NCBI GenBank assembly: GCA_028641055.1
Contig: CM054057.1
Coordinates: forward strand, 400,194,541 to 400,258,540
Reading direction: 5' to 3'
Length of the DNA stretch: 64,000 bases
DNA from: Alopecurus myosuroides
Taxonomy: Eukaryota > Streptophyta > Magnoliopsida > Poales > Poaceae
Shown piece after piece: positions 11,041 through 21,977 of this stretch; positions within the stretch are counted from its first letter, which is position 1, and every line of letters begins with the position of its first letter. The notes beneath the pieces were generated by a model. The model was not told the origin of the DNA. It made no database searches and saw nothing but the letters and a program-made list of their open reading frames with translations. The position numbers and the translations under genes are program-made.

Positions 11041-12229
11041 AATTGTGTATTCCCTAGACCTCTCTTCGTTTATTGTTATTGAAGGAATCGCATGAAGGAG
11101 GTCTCATGGGACACTTTGGCTGGGACAAGACCTATGCCATGCTCTCCAACAACTACTATTGGCCTAAGATGAGGCATCAAGTTGAAAGACTCGTCAAGCG
11201 ATGTCCTACATGTCTCCAAGCTAAGTCTACTTCCAACCCTCATGGTCTTTACTTGCCATTACCTATACCACATGCACCTTGGAGTGACATTATAATGGAC
11301 TTTGTGTTAGGACTCCCACGCACTAAAACAAACATGGACTCAATATTTGTCGTTGTTGATTGTTTCTCTAAGATGACACATTTCATTCCATGCAATCAAA
11401 CAGACGATACTACATATGTTGGCACCTTGTTTTTTAGGGAAATTGTGCGTCTACACGGTGTGCCCACGTCAATTGTGTCAGATTACGATGTCAAGTTCAC
11501 CTCCTACTTTTGGAGGACTTTGATGGCCAAGCTCGGCATCAAGCTACTATTCTCCACCGCCTGCCACCCACAAACGTATGGGCAAACCGAAGTGGTGAAT
11601 CACACGCTCTCTTAACTCCTATGAGAATTGATCAAGCCCAACCTCGAGAATTGGGAGGAATGCATCCCACATGCCGAGTTCGCCTAGAATAGAGCGCTAC
11701 ACCAAGCTACCAAGCGAAGCCCCTTCGAGATCGTGTACGGCTTCAACCCCAACACCGCTCTCGACATACTACCATTGCCTCTACGCAAGCAAGTGAACAT
11801 GGACATCGACAAGCACACCGACTACATCAAGAAGCTCCATGAATCCACAAGAGCTACACTCGAGAACCATTCCGAGCACCGCGCCTCTATCAGGAACAAG
11901 AACAAGAAGTCTATGGTGTTCCACGAGGGTGACCTCGTTTGGCTAAACTTGTGCAAGGACCGTTTCCCACAAGAGCGCAACTCCAAGCTCAAGCCAAGAG
12001 GCGACGACCCTTTCAAGATCATCAAGCGCATCAACAACAATGCGTACAAGCTCGACTTGCCGCAATCTAAGTACCTCATCCACAACTCCTTCAACATCAA
12101 GGATCTCTCTCCCTTTCATGGGTACCCAAGTGATGAGGAAGATCACGAGTCGAGGTTGACTCTTTTTCATGGGGCGGAGATGATGCAGCACACCCCATTC
12201 CACCAAGCCCGTCACCAAGTGGACCTATG
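11041..12229 (+). pseudogene. Integrase of element B
   Basis: The HHCC zinc-binding domain is at about 11088-11214 (SHEGGLMGH, then CPTC). Catalytic core residues are D in [10 protein letters not shown] (about 11290), D in [10 protein letters not shown] (about 11480) and E in [10 protein letters not shown] (about 11590), so the D,D,E triad is present although RD in the usual SDRDVKF is YD. Stops are at 11055, 11613, 11622 and 11685. The C-terminal region (11733-12229) has the GDLVWL and KLKPRGDDPFKIIKRINNNAYKLDLP blocks typical of the GPF/Y-like domain, and runs on past the 3' LTR start at 12181. Confidence 0.85.
12171..12180 (+). other. Polypurine tract of element B
   Basis: GGGGCGGAGA lies immediately before the 3' LTR and is the expected plus-strand priming site. 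Confidence 0.7.
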
Positions 12230-12933
12230 ACAAGATCAGGCGCCAAGGCAATGCATGATAACGTGAACCCAATCTCTCTAGTTACGCTTTCGATGACTTG
12301 GTGAATGGTGCGCTACCTCATGGAAATACTCTATGCGTGATCAGCTACACACCGTCGAGTGGACCCCAAGATCATGCCGACAATGACCAAGACGGTGGCC
12401 AAAAGGATGAGCAAGGAAACCGAAGAGAACCAGCTCAAGAAGAAGAAGGAAAGAAGTCCCAGGTGGCGGAGCCTCCGGTGAAAGCACCGGAGCTTCCGCC
12501 CTTCCCCAGGTAACGGAGCTTCCGGTGTCGCCTCCGCCCAAACACTGCTTTGTGTGCATGTAGAAGAGCCACCACCGGTACCTGCACCGGAACCTCCGGT
12601 GGTCAGGATGAGGAGGCAGAGCTTCTGGTGCTGCCTCCGCCAAAAACTCCTTCGGTGTGCACATAGCGGAGCCACCCACCGGTACCTCCGGTAAAACCAC
12701 CGGAGCCTTCGTTCGAGTGCGTCCTGCGAGCCAAATTCCGGGCCGTTGACCCATGTATCTCCTCCTCCCACCTACCCCTTGGCACTAGGATATAAATAGA
12801 CTCCCCTATCTCAGATCTAGGGTTAGAGATGAATTAAGAACTTCGAGCCTTGCTCTTGTATCCCTCTTGTGAGGTGACTCCTCTTGTGAGGCTACTCCTA
12901 TGATGTGTATGTAGGATCGTATCAAGATTCACC
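12181..12933 (+). repeat. 3' LTR of element B, truncated
   Basis: Begins TGATGCAGCACACCCC directly after the purine tract GGGGCGGAGA and matches the 5' LTR up to AAGATTCACC. The last 350 bases of the 5' LTR are absent here. TATA box at 12791-12799. The two LTRs differ by many substitutions and an extra CGGAGC-type unit. Confidence 0.88.
12199..12297 (+). pseudogene. LTR-encoded tail motif, 3' LTR copy, frameshifted
   Basis: PSPSGPMTRSGAKAMHDNVNPI is readable but in a different frame from the integrase that enters the LTR, and the frame then stops at TGA about 12298. A one-base loss relative to the 5' copy (CAATCTCTC against CAATCCTCTC) destroys the tail that the 5' LTR still shows. In CRM elements this tail is thought to aid targeting. 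Confidence 0.6.
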
Positions 12934-13326
12934 GCACCAAGGAGACTAAGGAGATCGAGCGGAAAATACAAGAACTACTTGACAAAGTTTCATTCGTGAA
13001 TCCCTTAGCCCTTGTGCCGTTCTGGTTATCCATGTCCCCAAGCAAGATGATACTTCTCGTATGTGCATGGATTTTCACCCTATCAATGCTATCACTGTTA
13101 GATATAGACATCCCATCCCTAGGCTCGATGATATGCTTGATGAATTGAGTGGTGCTACTATCTTTTCCAAAATTGATCTTAAAAGTGGATATCACCAAAT
13201 TCGCATGGGCATAGGTGATGAATGGAAAACAGATTTCAAAAACAAAACTTGGTTTGTACGAATGGCTTGTCATGCCTTTTGGCCTTTCGAATGCAACTTA
13301 AACTTTTATGCGTCTTATGAATGAAG
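12931..13326 (+). pseudogene. RT fragment of a second CRM-type element fused to the broken LTR
   Basis: Closely resembles 9664-10065 of element B in the same orientation, but is not a direct copy: motif A here is [13 protein letters not shown] (Asp kept), it reads GGCCTTTCGAATGC where B has a stop, and it has its own indels near 12945 and 13240. It starts exactly where the 3' LTR of B ends, sharing only ACC at the join, and ends at GAATGAAG before Athila sequence. Confidence 0.85.
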
Positions 13327-13346
13327 TAAAACCCAGAAGATAGTCT

Positions 13347-14739
13347 TGATGACCCACAAGTATAGGGGATTGCAACAGTCTTCGAGGGAAGTAAAACCCA
13401 AATTTATTGATTCGACACAAGTGGAGCCAAAGAATATTTATAAGCCTTAACAGATCTGTTGTCAATTCAGCTGCACCTGAAAGTAGACCTGTTCGCAACA
13501 GTTTATCAGTGGTGACAGTTTTATAGCAGTAGAAGTAGTAAAATAACACCAGGAGTAAAATAGTAACAGCGGTAGCAATTGTAGGAAACAACAGGATATA
13601 CGTACTGTAGGCATAGGGATGGATGAACGGGCGTTGCATGGATAAGATAGTTCATATAATAATAAAAACATGGGCATTGCAGATAGATAATAATAAAGCA
13701 TCCAATTTCTAGGAAAACCATAGGCATGTGTTCCAATTTAGTCGCGCGTGCTCGCAATGAGAAACTTGCACAATATCTTCTGTCCTACCAACCCAATGCA
13801 GCAGGGCCTCAAGGGAAACTACTGGTAATTAAGGTGCTCCTTTTAATAAAGCACCAGAGCAAAGCATTAACACTCCGTGAACACATGTGATCCTCACATC
13901 ACAGCCATCCCCTCCAGTTGTCCCAATTTCTGTCACTTCGGGGCCTCGGGTTCCGGACAATGATATGTGTAAACAACTTGCAGATATGATCAAGAAACAT
14001 AACTATACTGACGAAACAATAACATGTTCAGATCTGAGATCATGGCACTCGGGCCCGGTGACAAGCATTAAGCACAACTAGTTGCAACAACGATATAAAG
14101 CATTAACACCAGATACTAAGCACTATGCCCGAACAATCTGGCATTATTACATGAACGATCTCATCCAATACCTTCCATCCCTCTCAACCTATAGCGGGGA
14201 TTAATCACACATGGATGGGGTAATTATGGATGGTTGATGGAGAAGTGGTGGCGATGATCTCCTCTGAATTCCCGTCCCGGCAGGGCGCCCAAACGGGAAC
14301 TTCTAATCCCTGAATTGAGTTTCGAGGTGGCGGCAGCGCTCTGATGTGTTTCTCTGGAATATGACGAACCCCTCCCTCCCCCCCCTCTCGGTTTTTCGGT
14401 TACGAGTCTTAAGTAGTCGAAAGGGGAGCCCAAGGGGTGCCTGGGGCAGCCACACCACCAGCCGGCATGGCCTAGGGGGGCGCGCCAGCCAGTGTTGTGG
14501 CCCCTCCTTGCCCCCCTCGGGCTCTTCTTCTGGCTCCTGGGTTCTTCAGGCGAAATAAGGACTTCAGGATCTTTTTCGGGCAATTTCCTGGAAGTTGATT
14601 TTTCTGCACAAAAACAAGACACCAAGGTAATTCTGCTGAAAACAGTGTTAGTCCGTGTTAGTTGTATCCAAAACTCACAAGTTTAGAGGCAAAAAACATC
14701 AAAACTGTTCGGAAAAGGAGATACGTTTTGGACGTATCA
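13347..14739 (-). repeat. Athila-type LTR (middle LTR of D)
   Basis: On the plus strand it starts TGATGACCCACAAG and ends GGACGTATCA, so it has TG...CA ends with TGAT/ATCA inversion. The sequence resembles LTRs of grass Athila elements. On its right, AAGCTTGGGGCGAG (minus strand, 14754-14741) is the expected polypurine tract for a minus-strand element on that side. On its left, CCAGAAGATAGTC resembles the bases that normally separate an Athila primer site from the LTR. Confidence 0.7.
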
Positions 14740-15108
14740 ACTCGCCCCAAGCTTAGCTTATTGCTTATTCTCAAACAATTCAGTTGACAACTGAGTGCGA
14801 TAAAAGAACTTTTACGAACACATTTGTTTCATATGATGTAAATATTCTCAATATATGATCAAGTGCTTAGGCAATTCATAATAAGAAGTATGCAAATAAC
14901 ATCACCTAATAGTTATGCAAACCATGAAGATATACAAACCCACTAATAATAAGCAACATGAAATATGTCAATCTGCAGGACTTGCAATATTCGTAATAAG
15001 GTATGATAAAGTGGTACAAGATTGCCCTTAATAATGGAGCAAAACATAAATGCCATGGCACCTTTGAGGTTCAACTGAAGTCTAGAAGTAAATATATCAA
15101 AGATACAA
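14740..15108 (-). mobile_element. Athila-type internal sequence D, left part
   Basis: Non-coding sequence downstream of coding in a minus-strand Athila, starting with the polypurine tract. It is cut at 15104-15108 (TACAA) by element E and resumes at 29415. No coding sequence of Athila is left in D; the whole remaining interior is about 520 bases. Confidence 0.65.
15104..15108. repeat. Target site duplication of E, left
   Basis: TACAA, identical to 29415-29419. Confidence 0.9.
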
Positions 15109-15934
15109 TGTCGTGGTTGTGTCACAACAGATGCGATGGAATGGCTAATGATAGGGACCGATGGACACTGTGGGTACCCGGGGAGGTATTGCACACCAAG
15201 AAGGTGCGCTCACTACACCACAAACACAAAGATCTACCCAGGTTCAGGGCCCTCGTGTGGAGGTAAAACCCCTACTCCTCCTTGTCTGACTCAATATATA
15301 TTGGTAACCGGAATACAACAGGGTTCCTCAAGCTCTCTCAGCTAGAGGAAGAAGAAGCTCTCTGGCTCTCTTTCTCTCTGTGGAATGGAAATGAACTAAG
15401 GGATCTGTCGTCCCTCGCACAGGAGGGGTGCGGCCACCTCATATACTGGTGGCCACTAACGGAGCCTACAGGGTTAGGCGGAGAACACTGTGTCGTTGCA
15501 CACGCCTGGTGACACGATGCCGAAAGTCTCCTCCTCTGTATCCGCTGTGTTTCATGTCCCCATTTTCAGAGACAGGACGTGGCCTCGCCCATACCCTACA
15601 CTGTGGCCATGTACGCACATACATCATTTGCCTTGTAAGTTGAACCGCACGCGCGTACCCTCCTGCGATCTTCGGGATTTCACCTACTATATTGACCTTG
15701 ATCCGGGATAGCTGATTCCTCATGTAACCCAGATTCTCCAAGTGTAACTCGGATAACCCAGGGGAGTATCCACCTGCAAGATACCCCATCTGGTACCTCT
15801 TACCGAGATAGCTCCATCTCGGTAATCAGCAACTCGGTCCGGGTACGGATCCCGGTCAACAGTATCTCGGTATCCACTCCTTGGATACCATTACATGCCA
15901 AGCTTGGCCCTACCCGGGGGTAGTCCCCCTGACA
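15109..15934 (-). repeat. 3' LTR of element E
   Basis: TG...CA ends (plus strand TGTCGTGG ... CCTGACA). 826 bases, matching 28594-29414 with many differences. Minus-strand TATA-like TATATGAGG near 15438-15446. Confidence 0.92.
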
Positions 15935-16480
15935 TTAGTCCTCGAAGCTGGTATGGTCCAGCGAACTCGGACGATGGGCCGCACTAGCTTAAAACATAAA
16001 GCTACACATCATTTGATCGAGATGCCTCTTATCTCGGTTCACTTTTAACCTCAACCTCGGATTTAATCCGCAATTGCCACCACGGATTTCCACAGAAATC
16101 CGAGATGCTTGCACCAGGATGCGGTTTACCGAGTTCTCAGCACTTAGCCACTTTTCTCGCGAACTTCACCGGTGCGAGGCAAAACCGTCTCGTTTCCACC
16201 GCGTAGTGGACACACCACGTGGCGAAGAACTGATGTATGCGCCGCCTCGTTTCTCGCTTACTGCCGCGCACGCGCCACGCCCACGCCTTGCCCTGGTCAC
16301 CTGGCCCGACATGCAATCGAATACCTGCAGCGCACTTGAGTGCACTTCGCGGAAAGTGCGGGATTTACTGCGCATGCACGCGCGTTGGTTCCGCTTCGTG
16401 CATTATTGCATGTGCAGTAACCGCGCTAGTTACTGCAAAACGTGCCACGATTAATCCCGCACGGTTAATGCCACCGAGGG
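15935..16480. other. Upstream region of the antisense gene / 3' end of E
   Basis: GC-rich from about 16190. It lies between the 3' LTR and the plus-strand TATA box, so it holds the minus-strand polypurine region next to the LTR and probable upstream control sequence of the antisense gene. The overlapping ORFs here (16074-16485) have no recognisable domain. Confidence 0.5.
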
Positions 16481-16488
16481 TATAAATA
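16481..16488 (+). promoter_or_regulatory. TATA box of the antisense gene in E
   Basis: TATAAATA, followed by a C/T-rich initiator-like stretch (16500-16522) and a GC-rich leader before ATG 16868. It is on the strand opposite to gag-pol and far from either LTR. Confidence 0.55.
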
Positions 16489-16867
16489 CCCGTGCAGTTC
16501 CTCTCTCTTCTTCTTCTCTGCCATTTGCCCCCCGTTGTCTCCACTCCATCTCCACGCACGCGCATAGAGCTCTTCGCTCTGCCACGCGCACCCCGACTCC
16601 GCCGCCGTTCCACGAGCATCGCCGCGCCTCCGCCCAGCGCCGCGCATCGGAACGCCGCCACAGGCCTCCACTTCTCTACCACAGATCTACGCGTCGCCCG
16701 CACTATCGACGGGCCACGCGAGCACTTCCCTGAGCGGGAACCTACGCCCGAACGCATCCACAACGTTCTTCTTCTGCGCTGTCTCCTCGCTTCTTTGTTC
16801 TCTCCGCCCCGAGCACCTCCTCGAGCCCGCGAATCGCCCGGAGACGCCAGATCCCGCACGCACCGCC

Positions 16868-19800
16868 ATGGCCTCGCAAGAGCTTGAAGCCGTGGAGGAG
16901 TTGGTGGCGTCATAATCCGCGTGCTCCACATGGGACAGATCCCACGTTAGGGCCTCGGACATCACATGGCTGATAGAGACCCGGAGGATCCCGGCCGGGG
17001 TCAAGTGTAGGCCACCCGGAGACGAGATCCAGCCGGAACCCGTGAAGGGTGAGTACGTCGTGTTTCTTGCGCATTTCGAGTGCAGCTTTGGCCTTCCCCT
17101 CTCCGATTGCATGATAAATTTCTTCAAAAAGTTTGGCCTCCAACCTCCCCACCTTCCGGCGAATGCCATCACCTTCCTTTCCGCTTTTATCTCCTTCTCG
17201 GAGGGCTTTCTCGGTCTCTACCCCACAGTCAACATGTCGAGCAAGTACTTCCGATTCCGGAAGAAGGTCATCCCAAACCCAAAGAACCCAGACTAGCCAC
17301 AACAGATGACCCAGTGTGGGACAGCTATTGTGGTTCCGCGCCAGGGCTACAAGTTCCCGCGAATCCGGGGTCTGGAATCCTGCCAGAAGTGGCAGCGAAC
17401 CTTCTTCTACGTCAAGAACACCACCAAGATGAACCACATTGGCGTCCAGGTCTTCCATAACAGCCCTCCTACCGAGATGCTCAACTGGGACCACAATCCC
17501 CGAGGCACCAACCATCAAGTCAACCTCGTCCACCAGCATCTCCAACAGCTTATCCGAGATGGACTTCGGGCGGATGATCTGCTCACCACCTTCGTGAGTC
17601 GCCGGGTTCTGCCGCTTCAGCGCCGGAAACACAAGATCTGCCACATGAGCGGGCACCGGGATCCGACCCGGATTACCACGGTCAAGCTCACCAAGAAGGA
17701 GGAGCTCACCCGAGTGAAGTCGATCGCGTGGACCCAGCTCATAGAGGACTGGGGATGGGGCTTTGAGCCCTACAACAGAGCGCGCCCAGCACCCGCTGTA
17801 AGTATCCCGGAACCTACCGAGTTATATATGTTCCAGAATGCACCGAGATAGATCTATCCCGAAATTACTTATCTCATTTTTCATACTTTTTGATTCACAT
17901 ATACAGAGATTTGTCCGCCAGCAGGACGAGGATGGCGAGAACCCGATTGCCAACTAGGAGAGGACATGACCAAGGATGATGTGCAGGACTTCGATGATGA
18001 AGACAACCTGTAGATCCCGGACACAGAGCTCGCTGCGGATCCTGGTAAGTTCCGAATTCTAGGCTCCATCTGAGATTGGTCGGAGGATGAGGAATATGTT
18101 GATGATGACTTTATTGTTATAGAGGTACTCGATCCCACGCTAATTTCTTATGTGTATCATCTGCCATCGGCTTCAATTGATTTGGGCGAGCAGGTCATGG
18201 ATGCGTAGCCCGTGGCCATGGCCGCCCCCGTCGAGACGAGGAAATGAGGCGGGAGTGGCGATGTGGCTCCCCCTCCCCCCCAAGAGGTTGAAGAAGAAAC
18301 CCGGGAACAAGGACCAAACTACTCACAAGAGCAGACGGCCCATGTCGGAGGGGTAATCCATTTTCCGAGATATGTTCCCTTTCCATTTTTGTCTTCTCTT
18401 CTTTTGGCCTGAGTTAATTCGGCTGCCTTTGTTTTCTTGCTTCTGTTCTCTCTTTGAAGTGAGCCTCTGGAGATCAGGATGACTGCGCCCTCTACATTCA
18501 ATTCGACACCGAGAAGACCCGTCTTGGTGCCACAGTCATCCACGCTCCCTCCTGTGATCCAACTTCCGGAGGCAGGAGGTTATGTCGACTTCAAGCAGGA
18601 TATCCCGGAAGCCCAGTCTATGGACATGCTGGACATGCCCGCTTTTGAAAGTGAAGAGGAAGATCTCGGTGCCAGCAACATGGGCACAAAGATGGAGAAC
18701 ACAGAGGCTCCGGAACGTTCGGAGCCTGTTTCAGAACATCAGGAACATCAAGCAGAGACCGCACCGCAGCAACAAGTTCCACCTCCAGCAACACCCCAAG
18801 CGCAGCTAGTAGCACCACAAGAACAACGACCAACTCCTTCAGCGCTGCAACCGCCTATGGCCTGGCCAGCACCAGCACCTACTCCAGCACCAGCACCAGT
18901 TCCTCCGGCCCAGCCAAAATGCGCCCCTGCGCCATCAGAGTAGCTCAGCACTGCCTACCGGGAAGGAGCTGTCAGCGTTGTCCCGGCAGAGGAAATCCTT
19001 TGTGCCGTCGAAGAAGACCAGGACCGGGCAGAAGAAGGCCGGCACGCTGACAATCAACCTGGAGACGCAGATTGTCATGCACCAGGGGCGTGGTGTTGCC
19101 CAGCCCGACCCGGACCATGATCTTGATCATATTGGGTACATCCCCGATACGCACATCGGGAAGAAGCTGCGCCTACTAGACCACTACCGTATAGATTGGA
19201 ACCAAGCCGATATCGGCGAGGTGACTACACTAGTGGCGGCCTCATCCAGCACTCTTGCGCACAAGATGCAGGCGCTATAGACTGCGGCCTGAGACGCCGA
19301 GATAACTTCTCGAGTAAGTGATTTTTTTGTCTTTTCCATTTTTCTAGGTTCACTCATTGCAAAATCGAGATAAACGAACACCATCTAGTCCCCGAGATTC
19401 GGGCCGAGTAGGCACTAATTGACTGGGTTGGGGATACTTGGGTCGAATCTTCACAATCTCGCCAATCATTCTGTTTCTTTTCAGGTTTACACCGAGACCC
19501 GTACCAAGCTATACCAGAGACTGCTCTGGACCCACCGGGATCTCAGTGAGCACAACCAACGTCTGCAGGAGTAGTTGGGAGGCAAAGGTACTATCGTTAT
19601 GCATGAGATAGCGTGTGTGCTTTATACTGCACCGATTTACTAACTCATGTTCTGTTTTGTCTCATTCAGACGTGATGGAGCAGCAGCTGATCGATTCGAT
19701 CACCAAGATCTCTGCCCTGGAAAATGAGTTTCTTTTTTCTTTACTTTGCGTTTTGTACCTACGCACTCTCTTGTTAGCTAACCTTGTTGTGCCAACGCAT

Positions 19801-21147
19801 GTGAACATAAGATTTTTGTTGCGAAGCACCAGGACTGCACCACACTTGCAGAATTAACGCAGACCAAGATCTTGGCCCTTGAGAGTAAGATTTTTTCTCT
19901 TCATCCTTACTTTGTTTCAATGAGCCTGGCTGCTTTCTAACTGGATTGTCTTTGTCTAGATGAGCATAAACTCTTTGCTGAGAAACACTAGGAATGTCTC
20001 ATTCTGGCCGAAACGGCGCTGCAGCTTGCTGACTACGAGGCCAAGTTCAAAGATGAACTTCAGTCCGAGAAGGCTGAGGTAACTCGGCTAAAGGCAGAGC
20101 TTGCCGAGATGCATAGGCAAAAGGCCGAGGTGGAGAAAGCTAGGGCCGAGCTAGCCAAGGATGCTTCTGCCAAGAAGATCCGCCAGGAAGAGGAGATCCA
20201 GAAGCTCAAGGAGCAGCATAGCGAGACCGAAACCAGGGCCAACTCTCTGTAGTCCGAGTTGGATAAGGTGAACTCCAAGACGGACAAGTGGCTGACAAAA
20301 TTCAACAAGCTGAACTTGGAGCTGAAAAGTAAGCACTATTTCCTTCTCTATTTCTTCTAGTTTTCTGGATCTGAACCACCGAACTAATGCTGACTAACTC
20401 GGACAGCTTATCTCTCAGGAACCTTCCACCTCTCGGAAAGTGGCGTCAAGAAGGCCATCCAGAAGTCCTGAGAAAGAAGGGCCAAAGCTGGGGAAACTCT
20501 CTCAGAAGTGGCTACTGGTGAGGATCACTTGGTGGCCATCAAATCCCGAGTTACGCCACTCAAGGCCGTTGGATCTGATCTTCTGACAAGTGACATCCGG
20601 GTGTACAAGGCCTTCTGGCCTGGTTCCGAGGTCCCGATGGCAATTGAAGAGCTGGCAAAAATGCCTCGAGAAGACCAAGAAACGACTTCGGGAGTGGCGT
20701 GCTTCTGCTGCATGGGCCGGTGCGGATGAGTTCTTTGAGTTTGTGCTATCCTGGTATGAATCCATTTATCTCGAAGTGCTCAAGACCATCCGCACAGGGT
20801 CAAAGTGGTCCAAGGATTCGGCTCACATCCAGCTTCGCAAGGAGAAAGCATTCCGGCTCGCCTCCTACACCGAGACAAAGGGCTTCATTGAGGGTCCCCC
20901 CGAGCCAGAGACTAAGGACGAGGAAGAGGAAGAATCCGAGTACGAGGGCTCCAAGGTTGATGAGGAGATCGAGGTCGAGACCGATCCGGACTCCAACACC
21001 AGATCAGCAGCCCCGATCGAGATCCCCACCGAGAACCCAGCCGCGGCCGAGACAGCCACCGTTGAGACAGCCATTGCTGAAACGGCCACCGAGTCCACTG
21101 TCCTGGCAAGGACAGACGCTGCTCCTACTCCTTCGGCTGCTGCTTAG
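16868..21147 (+). pseudogene. Antisense multi-exon gene of E ('putative gypsy type transposon' family), broken
   Basis: Exon 1 (16868-17797, 310 codons) starts MASQELEAVEELVAS, then has stops near 16913 and 17294. It contains GEYVVFLAHFECSFGLPLSD, LQPPHLPANAITFLSAFISF and a FRFRKKVIP block, which I recognise as the grass 'putative gypsy type transposon' domain (Pfam PF04195). An intron with GTAAGT...ACAG (17798-17906) follows. Later exons include acidic DWSEDEEYVDDDFIVIE, a Pro/Ala-rich part (18479-18943), a basic RQRKSFVPSKKTRTGQKK part to 19313, several short exons, a long coiled coil (about 19990-20330) and a Thr/Glu/Ala tail ending TAPTPSAAA-like at 21147. Donor sites at 17798, 19314 and 19588 and acceptors ending 17906 and 19484 are clear. 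Its function is unknown. Comparable antisense ORFs are known in Tat elements such as Grande. Confidence 0.75.
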
Positions 21148-21977
21148 CTTTTATCTTGAAACACTTTTTAAATTTGTTAGATCCCCGGGATGTCGGGTGC
21201 AGATGTAGTGAACAAGCTTAATCTTTTGGTACTCTTAAATTCACTTTGGTTTGCGCGAGACTGGCTAGATGCCGGATCGCTTTAACTCGAGTCCCCGAGT
21301 TTGTTTTCTCGTCCACTCGGTTTTTTTCTTCTCTGCTCTTGCCTACCACTTATGGATTTTTGACAGTCGAGTCACGAGAGTTTGAAAACCAAGTTTATAG
21401 TACTCACAACTCCGAGATAAGAATTAAAGCTTTTCAACATTTAGCCAAAAAATAAATACAACTTATTCCGGTTTGCTAATTTGTTTTCTTTCCTTAGCTG
21501 TTGTTCACGTGTTCATTGACCCTTAGCTTGTTCTCTTGCTTGCCATGAAGCCGAGTTTCGGACAGCGGCAAAGTCGAAGAGTTGGCTCTTAGGTTTAGAT
21601 ATAGTACTAAGCCAACATAGGAAATACTGAGATAACCAACCGACATAAGGAAAACAGTAAACGAGTAAATACACATGGGAGGTTAGGCACAGGCAGTCCC
21701 CGGGTTCCTCTGCGAGGTGCCAACAGTTTATAACTCGGTGGAGAGTACATACATTGCATTTTCTAGAATGAAAACGACGCAGGAGAGCTACATTCCAGGG
21801 GCACTTAGTTTCTTCTCCGGATCTATCCATCTTGTTCTTCTCCTGTTCCTAGTCATCAATGAGATAGTATGCATCATTGCGCGGAGCCTTGCTCACAATG
21901 AATGGCCCTTCCCATGGAGGGGAAAGCTTGTGCATCTCGGCAGTGCGTTGCACAAGCCTAAGCACTAGATCTCCTTC
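21148..21977. other. Spacer between antisense gene and integrase of E
   Basis: The convergent 3' ends of the plus-strand gene and the minus-strand pol meet here. No domain-bearing frame was seen. Confidence 0.55.

Larger units (their letters stand above)
4748..12933 (+). mobile_element. Element B: CRM-type chromovirus (Ty3/gypsy), 3' LTR truncated
   Basis: Complete 5' LTR (4748-5832), a near-match initiator-Met primer site, leader, gag with a CCHC knuckle, protease, RT, RNase H, integrase, and an LTR-encoded GPMTRS tail motif. Coding that continues into the 3' LTR and ends in a GP(I/M/L)TR-type motif is characteristic of the CRM clade. All enzyme regions are inactivated. The two LTRs differ at many sites and by an indel, so the insertion is old. 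The 3' LTR breaks off at 12933, so no target duplication can be tested; the left flank is GCATCAT. Confidence 0.88.

Noticed and set aside
4748..12933. B as evidence that this window is centromeric
   Set aside because: CRM-type elements include centromere-targeted and dispersed subgroups. The tail motif alone does not tell which, and there is no satellite array here.
16074..16931. ORFs on both strands upstream of the antisense gene of E
   Set aside because: GC-rich region with no domain. It overlaps the TATA box and leader of the antisense gene.
16910..17656. 248-codon minus-strand ORF
   Set aside because: Exact shadow of exon 1 of the plus-strand gene, whose conserved blocks are on the other strand.
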